Source: Muscardinus avellanarius
Lineage: Eukaryota > Chordata > Mammalia > Rodentia > Gliridae
Direction: 5' to 3'
NCBI GenBank assembly: GCA_963383645.1
Contig: OY726573.1
Location: 20,151,158 to 20,215,157 of the forward strand
Length of the DNA: 64,000 bases
Under the pieces are notes generated by a model. That model had not been told where the DNA came from, searched no databases, and saw only the letters and a list, made by a program, of their open reading frames with translations. A program made the position numbers and the translations under genes. Shown here in pieces: positions 55,690 to 64,000 of the stretch (the stretch's first letter is position 1; each line of letters starts with the position of its first letter).

Positions 55690-57200
55690 ACAGACTTAGG
55701 GCCTTCACAACTTAGTGAGACCTGGTTTCAAAAATAAAGAATAAAAAATAGGGCTGAGGATGTAGCTCAGAGGTAGAATGCCCCTGGGTTCCATCCCCAG
55801 TACAAAAAAAGAAGAAAAAAAAACCCAAAACCCAAACATTTAGATGTTTCTCTTCACTTCTGTTGTAAATTTCTATACTAAGCCGGGCGTGGTGCGCATG
55901 CTTGTAATCCCAGCATTTGGGAGGCTGAGATCGGAGGATCGTGGTTCGCGGACAGCTTCACCTACTTAGTGAGGCCCTCTGCAACTCAGTGAGACCCTGT
56001 TTCAAACTAAAGAATAAAAAATAGGGCAGAAGTGTATCTCAAAGGTCAAATGCCCCTGGGTTTCATCCCAAGACTCGCAAAAAAAAAAAAAAATCTATAC
56101 TAATGGATCCACTGCCCACTGCCCACTGCATATTTGGGCACCCCGCCTGGCAGAGTGGCTCTGTGGCTCAGCAAGCCACATTGCTGGGCATGATGGTGCA
56201 CACCTGTAATTCCAGTACTTGGGAGACCGAGACAGGAGGTTGCGGGTTCAAGGACAGCCTCAGCAAGTAGTGAGACTCTCGTCAGCTAGCAGCACCTGTT
56301 TCAAAACAAACAAACAAACATAGGCCTAGAGTTGTAGCTGAGAGGTAGAATGTCCCTGGGTTCAATCCCTGATACCACCAAAAATAAAAGAAAAGGTGTT
56401 GCCATTACACACAGTGGCTGAGAGGGCTTCCCTGGCATACACCATCTGCTCAGCTGCCATGAATGCTGCACTGCCCAGCAGTTCTGGATGACAACCTGCA
56501 ATGCACGGGTTTCCTAAGTAGTGCGCACGTGTGTGCTGGGGAGGGATGCTAGACTGAACCCAGGGATGTTCTACTGTGGAGCTAGATCTCTGGCCTGTGG
56601 TACTGAGGATGGGAGCCAGGAGCATTCTACCTCCAAACACCCCCAGCCCTGTTTTTTTTGTTTTGTTTTTTATTTTTGAAACAGGGTCTCACTGAGTTGC
56701 AGAAGGACCTCACTAAGTAGCTGAGGCTGTCCACAAACCGCGATCCTTCTGTCTCAGCCTCCCAAATGCCGGGATTACAAGCGTGCGCCACCACACCTGT
56801 CCTGCCTATTTTATTTTGAAATAGGGTCTCACACCAGGCATAGTGGTTCATGCCTGTATCTCAGCCTTGGGGACAGTTTCAAGAACTTAGCAAGATTCTC
56901 AGCAACCTACTGAAACCCTGTTTCAAAACAAAAAATAAAATAGGGCTGCCGGGCGTGGTGGCGCACGCTTGTAATCCCCACGCTTGGGAGGCAGAGACAG
57001 GAGGATCGCGCAGGTTCGAAGCCAGCCGCGTGGCGCTGGCTTAGGAGACCCTGTTTCCAAATAAAAATGTAAAAATAGGTCTGGGAGTGTAGCCCGGAGG
57101 TAGAAGGGCTTCCAGGAACCCCAGTACCACCCAAAAAAAAAAAAAAAAATAGGGCTGGGGTGTGGTGTAGCTCAGAGGTGACATGCCCCTGTGTTCAGTC
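55690..57200. repeat. B1-ID SINE cluster
   Basis: Sense copies at 55695-55805 (ID part), 55880-56085 and 56190-56380; antisense at 56575-56806; sense at 56830-56945, 56946-57140 (the 'cttccaggaaccccagtacc' subtype) and 57150-57200. Confidence 0.75.
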
Positions 57201-57204
57201 GCCT

Positions 57205-57758
57205 GGGCCATACCCACACACGCTCAGGGCTCTCTCATCAAGAGGCAGCGCCGCAGTCAGCAGTCCTGTACACTGAGCAGAGAGCCACCTGGAATTCTGA
57301 CATTCACCTCACCTTGGCGAAAGGCCAGGAGCAGAGCAGGGCAGAGGGTGGAGGGCTGGGGAACAGGCTCACCTCACATTTTCCTGGAATTTAGCTTTGC
57401 CGGAGCAACTCTTGGCTTTTCAGTTTTATTAATTCTCCTTTTAAATTAAATTACTTTGGCGTTTAACTTACAACTGAATGAATCCTGAGATATTTCAAGG
57501 CCTCCATATTTCAAGTTTGCCCGTCATTGAGCATGAGCAAAGCTACCCATGCAGGAGTCTCTCGGAAGGAGAATTTGGAAGTGGATGTAACTCAGGGTCC
57601 TGGGCTGGAATGGACACTGCCGGAGGCCCTTGCCGAAAGGAGGTGAAGGTTTAACACTCCTCTCCCCCTACCATCCACATTATGTGGTGAGGCAGAGTGG
57701 TGACCTTATCTCAACCTATGTGACCCAAACATTTGCATAAATTTGGGTCAGAATGTTT
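57205..57758. other. Unassigned sequence
   Basis: Unique-looking, no gene recognised. Confidence 0.4.
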
Positions 57759-57759
57759 T

Positions 57760-58039
57760 CATCAGCCGGGCGTGGTGGCGCATGATTGTAATTCCTGCGC
57801 TTAGGAGCCAGAGAAAGGAGGATCGCGCAAGTTTGAAGCTAGCCACACTGGCGTAAGAGACCCTGTTTCAAAAATATAAAAATAGTTCTGGGAGTGTAGC
57901 CAGGAGGTAGAAGGTCTTCCAGGAACTCCAGTACCACCAAAAAAAAAAAAATTGAAGGAGGAGGAGGAGGAGGAGGAGGAGGAGGAGGAGGAAGAAGAAG
58001 AAGAAGAAGAAGAAGAAGAAGAAGAAGAAGAAGAAGAAG

Positions 58040-58070
<31 letters not shown>
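57760..58070 (+). repeat. Sense SINE followed by a (GGA)n(GAA)n tract
   Basis: SINE at 57760-57945, then GGA repeats (57955-57992) and GAA repeats (57993-58069). Six bases later the right arm of the inverted duplication starts. Confidence 0.85.
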
Positions 58071-58075
58071 CATCT

Positions 58076-61000
58076 GGGGCTTTATGGGGACATGTGAGTC
58101 TATCATGCTGGATCAAATGAGCTTCAAAAGCTAGTTAAGTCCAGCCCCGGCCAAGTGGTCCTTTTTACTTGCAGAATAGTCCCTGGTCCCAGGAAAGTAC
58201 GTGGGAAGGGGGCAGCATGGTACAGAGAAGGAAGCGAGAGGCCCAAGGCTGGCAAATGTTGGTCCTCAGTTTAGTCAGAAGCAAGGTCCAGAGGCCAGCA
58301 AGAGAAAACCAGCCCGAGGAGAGCATCAGAACCTGCAACCCGGCCCTGCCTTCCTCCTCTCCACCTGCTGCACGGCATCTGGCGAGCCACAGAAGGGTCA
58401 AGGGTGGCTGGAGGGTGTACCCACAGTGCCGTGGGCAGGGACAACTTCAGGAGCACTGTGCAGCTGGGAGAGACTGGGCGAATCTAAGCCTTGGACTGCA
58501 TGAGGAGGGCAGGATGGAGGGGTGGTGTCTTTGTGGCTCACCCAGGCTACAGACCAGAGGGACTGCGGGTTCCAGCAACACTCATATGGAGCCAGACAGC
58601 TTTTCTGATTTCTTGGTTTTGGGTTTCTATAAATCTTATCATTTTGAGGCTTGATAGGAACTCCAAGCATAATCTTCACAAGAGAAACAGGTAAGTGGGG
58701 GCATGGGAGTGCACACCTCTGACCCAGTACTTGGGAGGCTGAGACAAAAGATCGCAGGTTCAAGGCCAGCCTCAGCAAGTTAGCAAGCCTCTGTTTCAAA
58801 AGGAAGTATAAAACAGGGCTGGGGGTGCAGCGCAGGGATAGATTGTTCCTGGGTTCAATCCCCAGTAACACACACATGAAAAAAACCAAAAATGCAAACA
58901 ACGACGAAAAAACAGGAGCCAAAAAACCATCACACCCAGTTGTACTCTTTTATATAGAATTTGTACAATATAGTTCTCTTCATTTGCATATTTTATCCAC
59001 AACTTAACGTCCTTTTTACAGGCTAAACTCAGCTGATATAATCAAAATTCTTTCCTTGAACCAAATAAACATTCAAAATCGTAAACCCGTAAGAAGACAA
59101 ATTAAAAAAGATGATGAAAATGAGTCACTCCTCTCATTGGGAACAGTGTCTGTACAATATATATGATTTGGAACAGAATTTCTTTATAGAGTAGGCACAT
59201 GTTTCCGTGACACTTTACCCCTGCCAGTTTTCTCTCATTCCAGGCAGTCTAACCTCCTCAGAGGGGTCAAAGGGAGCTGCCTTCCTGGGAATCTTTACCA
59301 GGATTCCCTGCTCCAAGCTGAGGACCTGGCGGGGAGTCGTCTGGCTCGGCAGCGCCGCCCAGTGGCCGGAGGCAGAGGCAGTGGTGGGCTGCAGGGAGGC
59401 TGGACCAGGAGGGGACCCAGATGGCACAGGTGTGTTCAAAGGGAAACTTGGGCTTGTTCTATGCAAATGGAAGCACAGAGATCACAGCAGCAAGGGCGGT
59501 GAACAGGGACAGGCTGTGAGGAGCCAGAGTTTTTTTTACAACTGCTCTTGGTGATGGAGTGTGAGTAAAGCTGGTGGGCCTGCCTTGGAGCTCCTGTCCT
59601 GCCTGTCTGGCGTGCTTGGCGCGGCCCCAGGCATGGAGGGTGTGGGTGGGTGGTGCCATCTCCTTGACTACTTTCCAGGCTGTCAGCCATTGGGTCTGAT
59701 CCCCCCGTGGGGCCTCTCCCCTAGTACTGAGATTGTTCTTCGTGCCTCTTGGGAGCTCCTCACCGCAGGCCTATTGGGGTGGAAGTGGCTTGGCTCAAGG
59801 GCCTTCTCTGGGCTGCAGGCAGTAAGCAAAGCAGGGCTGTTTTGGCAAAGAGCAAATGGTGGAAAGGTGTGTCCAGTGAGCCAGCAGCACCTGCCTCCTT
59901 GGTTCCAGTGTGCGGGCCTGGGATCACCACCCCACTGCTCCCGGCCCCTTTCAGTCTCACCCCTCCTTCTGACCATTCCCTACTCCCTGGGCTTGGCTGA
60001 GAGCCTCATTCTAGGCTGTGAAGGTCACTGACCCGGGCCTACCCAACCGAGGAAGCTGCTCCCAGCCCCACAGATGCAGGCTCTCCTAACCCATGCCGGG
60101 CCAGGCAACTGTGAAGCCTGGCCTGCTGCGAGAGCCTCAGGGCCCAGCCCTGTGTGGCGGGAAAGGACTTTGGCCCAGATACCAGCTTTGAATGGCGGCT
60201 GCCTCAGGCATCCTTCATTCCCACAAGCTCCTCTCAGGCTGGCCCAGGGCCCACGTGCCAATCCAGCTTCACACTCTAAGTGTGGCTCCGGAAAGAGAAG
60301 AATTAGCACTTTGGGGCATAAAAGCATAAAAAGAAAAATGTAAAACAGCATTCATTAGAACTAATATAATTATTGCTAGACATGACAGCCAAGTGACCAT
60401 GCAGTCCCCTCCGTGGTGGACATGGCGGATTACTGGAACCGCCGAGCAGAAGTAAGATCGTGTGGTGCTTCTTCTCATAAAATAAGCCCTCCTTGGATGG
60501 CGCTGCAAGCCTGAGGTGCGGACGCTGGAGTCGCCAACTCTGCTATTGTCACACATGCCCAGTCCTGGGGCCACCCCCAGGGGCCCTCTCAGTAAGCCAG
60601 CGTGGTTCTCTCTGAAAACAGGAGGTGGAAACAGAAACACGTTAAAACAACTGAGAACCCCGGGTGTGCTGGGAGTCGGTGTGGCCGTGCAAGGTGGCCT
60701 GATGGCTGTTCCAAGGGCGCTTGTTCTCTCCAGGCTGTCTCTGGGCGTGCAGGGAGCTGGTGGACACCTGTACCGTACTGAATACTTGGGGACTGGAAGT
60801 GACTGGCAGGAGCTCATGCCAGTTGTGGTTTGGTTTGAATTTCTGAGTCCCAAGAAGCAAAAGCAGGAGCTCGCAGCCAGGCCATGCAGAACAGGACGCC
60901 CTGCGCAAGCGCCTGGGTGCTGGCGCCTCTCCCCGGCAGTGAGCGAGGGCAGTGCCAGCTCAGCAGACAGAGCCTTCTTAGAGAGACCTCTTCCAGGTCT

Positions 61001-61902
61001 CGCTGTGCCAGTGGCCTCTGAAGGGACAGCCAAAGGAGGCTGGCCTCAACACCCTGCCTGAGGGCCTCGCCGTGCTGCTCGTTCCGGAGCGCCAGTCTGT
61101 GTGCAGGTCTACCGTGCACACCGCAGGTTCTTGGAGATGTGGCCAATGGACATCCACATGGGAGCCGAAATGTGCTGCAGGAGAGCTGGGTTTTCCTGAC
61201 TGAGGCTGCTGTCAGCTCTGAGCCCCCATGGATGGGTCAGTGTGTCCCATGCACGCCGCACCAGGCTAACACTCCACGTTCCAGAGGCAGGTGGCCTTGT
61301 TTGGGTAGTTGATGGCCAGGCTGATGGCAGCGATGTTCTGCAGAGCCTGTGGAGGAAGAGAGTCACCAGAGTCAAGGGCCAGTCCCTCGCTCACCCAGAG
61401 GACCGTCGGCTAGAGCAAGTGATAAAGGCTACGGGAACAGCCGGCGCACAAATCCTGAAGGTCTCCCGAGACCTGTATGTGGGCACAGAAAAGGCTCCCT
61501 TCCTTCCAAGCAGCCCGTCCAGCATGGGGCTGGGCTGCATACTGATATTCACAGTCTGCGAGCCCAGTTCTCAGGAGTGGTCTGGGCCTGGGAAACCCTC
61601 AGCATCTCTGGAGGTCCTGAGGCTCACATTCACTGTCTCAGGAGTGCACAGTGCAGTTTCCTAGAGGCCAAACTGAAACTATGGTAGGTTGAATGAAGAT
61701 GCGGATCGGAGAATCTGGCTGCCAGACGCTAAAGAGATCTGCAGAAACAGAACACAGGGCTGCCCTTTTCCATAATCATTTTGTTGTAATGTGGGGGCAG
61801 AGCACACCTATAGTTCCAGCTGCTTAGGAGGCTGAGGCAGGAGGGTTCCTGGAGCCAGCCAGGCAAGCACAATAAGACCTCGAATAAAAAAAAATGTTTT
61901 GA
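58076..61902 (-). repeat. Right arm of the inverted duplication
   Basis: Reverse complement of 39617-43443 with scattered substitutions and very few indels. It contains a sense SINE at 58700-58885, the counterpart of 42645-42830. Outer end abuts the L1-derived element at 61905. Confidence 0.92.
61266..61346 (-). pseudogene. ZZEF1: Orphan copy of the ZZEF1-like terminal exon
   Basis: 81 bp with the acceptor CCTCCACAG and stop TAG kept, differing from 40171-40251 by a silent AAT/AAC change. The upstream exons are not present on this strand, so it has no gene to belong to. Confidence 0.8.
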
Positions 61903-61904
61903 GA

Positions 61905-64000
61905 GACTCCCGGGAAGATGGAGACGGAGAAAAGCAGGGCTTACGAGCCCCGCTAACATCCAATCTCTATCACCACAAAATCAGCGCCTTTCATAACCAG
62001 AAAACGCCATCTGCAGAGAAACAAAAAAAATGTAATTACAAGAGACAGAGAAAAAGAGGGCTGGAAAAATGAGACACCAGAGAGAAACCAGATTGGAGCC
62101 ATGGCGTGGAGTGCGGGTGCCATCTTCCCTTGCAACACCAGGCTCCAGAGAGGAGGGGAACTCATAACGGAGCTCAGAACAAGAGAGGACTTATGCTAGC
62201 CTCACGCCCGAGGATGTGGCAGCAGCTCCTTACTGCCGATGGCAGCGGTGAGCTCACCAGATGGCACCAGACCAACGCATTCAACAGCCCACCAGGCTCC
62301 AGAGAGGAGTGGCGGACAGCGAGCCGAGGTGAGCTGCTGCGGAACAGCCGGGCGGGTTTCGCAGATTTCTCGGCGTAGGGAGCATCTAAATCTCCCGAGG
62401 CTGGACTCAGCATACACACACTGCAGGGACTCAGAGCGGAGCTCAAAAACAGAAAAGAAATACGCCAGCCTCACGGCCGAGGGCAGAGCAGTGGCGCCAT
62501 ATTGCCACCGGCAGCAGCAGCGAATTCATGAGTCCACTACAGCTCCATCTGCGCACTCAACAACAGTGAGTCAAATTGTGGCTCCTAGAGGAGAAATCGC
62601 AGTACTGTACTCTCAGGGACTTGACCCAGTGGGGAAGTGGCAGTGGCAGAGATATCATACCATAGGAGAATGCCCAACCTGACACCTCCCATGGTCTAAA
62701 GAAGCCACAACTGACACCCAGGGTCTGAGACTCTGCGATACAACCCAGTAAAGGAGTAGTGGGGACCAAGATACCACAGACTCGAGATCCAGAGCACCTT
62801 AAGTGAAGTCATAGTGACCCAAGGGAAGAACCCAGAGAAGGCACAAACTTCCTAAATCATGGGAAAGAGGAATAACAATGGAGCAATGAATGCCCACAAC
62901 CCCACAACATCAGAACCTGATAACAGAAATTCAGAGATTTCTAGAAGATAAAATAACTGTAGAAATAATAGAGGTATTTCTAAAAGAATTCAGAGAGAGC
63001 CAAAGAGAGATAAAGGATGCAATTAATGAAGTAAAGGCCTCAATTCAAAGTACAAACAACCGATTACACCACATGGAGAATAGAATCTCGCTCTTAGAAG
63101 ATGATCATTCAAAAAATGAATGCATAGTTTCTAATTTAGAAAAAAATATCCCAACAGCAGGAATCTGAAATATGGGCCCATTTTAAGAGAGGTAACCTAA
63201 GAATAATTGGAATAGAGGAGGGAAAAAGAAGGTGAAACCAAAGGGGATCAACAATCTCTTCAAGGAAGTAATAGCAGAAAATTTTCCAAACATAGAGCAA
63301 GAGGTCGATACACAGGTCTAGGAAACTTATAGAACTCCCTTTAGACATGATCGGAAAAGAGGATCCCCACGCCACATAATTGTCAAAATGACCAATGTGG
63401 AAGCCAAGCAGAGAATCTTAAAGGCAACAAAAACAAAGGGCCAAGTGACATTCAGAGGCAAACCAATTAGAATCATTCCAGACTTCCCAAACCAAGTCAT
63501 GAGAGCCAGAAGGGCTTGGAGTAACATATTCCAAACTCTGAAAGAAAACAACTTCCAGCCCAAAATTTCCTACCCAGCAAAACTTTCTATCAAATTAGAT
63601 GGAGAAATAAGAAGCTTCCACGACAAACAGAAACTGAAGGAATTTATGTCTTCAAAACCAGCGCTAGAGAAAATACTCAAAGAGATTAACTACAAAGAAG
63701 AAATAGGTCACACATACCAGAACCAGAGAAACAAGATTTTCCATCCAACAGACAACTAAGATTGGTTATCTGTGGAGATTCATTATTTATGTTAGTCTTT
63801 TACCTATCTCTAAATTGTATTGTTTGCCTTTATTGTTGTTAATTTTTAGGATTTCTAGTTGGAATATTAATATACCTTCAGATATAGCATTTGGAAATAT
63901 TTTATTCCATTCTATCTGTAACTTTTAACTCCGTTTACATTGTCTTTGGATATACAATATTTTTTTATTTTTTAGGGAGTTTGTATACTCTTCTGTTGCC
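61905..64000 (+). mobile_element. ORF1-only LINE-1 (HAL1-like) element, copy C, 3' end outside window
   Basis: Starts at GACTCCCGGGAAGATGG, the L1-type 5' end, and has a 950-bp 5' UTR, ORF1 (62859-63759) and about 240 bp of 3' sequence matching 525-730. At the window edge (63990) it enters the antisense ORF2 block seen in copies A and B. Confidence 0.8.
62859..63759 (+). pseudogene. LINE-1 ORF1, frameshifted (copy C)
   Basis: Begins ATG (MGKRNNNGAMN) after an in-frame stop. Frameshifts near 62900 and 63150 and a TAG at about 63318 break it. The C-terminal 123 codons (63388-63759) are open and nearly identical to copies A and B. Confidence 0.8.

Noticed and set aside
57801..58134. Poly-Glu, poly-Ser and poly-Phe open frames
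   Set aside because: They translate the GGA/GAA repeat.

Overview
The window is nuclear DNA of a mammal, almost certainly a rodent. The signs are spliced vertebrate exons, LINE-1 fragments, a beta-type (class II) endogenous retrovirus, and dozens of SINEs in which a B1-like (7SL) head is fused to an ID (tRNA-like) tail. Such B1-ID composites point to the squirrel, dormouse and mountain-beaver side of rodents. The species cannot be fixed from the sequence alone. All gene names here rest on recognition of protein sequence, not on a database search.

Layout. 1-4785: two minus-strand copies of a ~2.9 kb LINE-1-derived element that has ORF1 but no sense ORF2. 4800-8200: older debris (L1 ends, an LTR-like repeat, a decayed C2H2 zinc-finger array, SINEs). 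8413-10728: an intact, intronless MARK/Smok-like kinase gene with its own TATA promoter. 10729-12960: repetitive sequence built partly from copies of the kinase tail. 16963-40251: thirteen exons on the + strand matching the C-terminal part of a very large protein that I recognise as ZZEF1. At least one lost splice acceptor, one frameshift, two nonsense codons and a missing internal exon block make it look like a decayed gene or gene copy. Its introns are full of B1-ID SINEs and hold an RPL30 processed pseudogene and an L1-derived 3' end.

39617-43443 and 58076-61902 are the two ~3.83 kb arms of an inverted duplication. Each arm carries the last ZZEF1 exon and its 3' flank. The ~14.6 kb spacer holds SINEs, long simple repeats and a complete proviral insertion (47143-55584) with apparently identical LTRs, a 6-bp target duplication, an open env gene, and badly damaged or missing gag, pro and RT. 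At 61905 another copy of the ORF1-only L1 element begins, in the opposite orientation to the first two.

Little here works as a gene system. The likely expressed units are the kinase retrogene (promoter, good Kozak context, 669-codon ORF) and possibly the proviral env. The rest records duplication, retrotransposition and decay.
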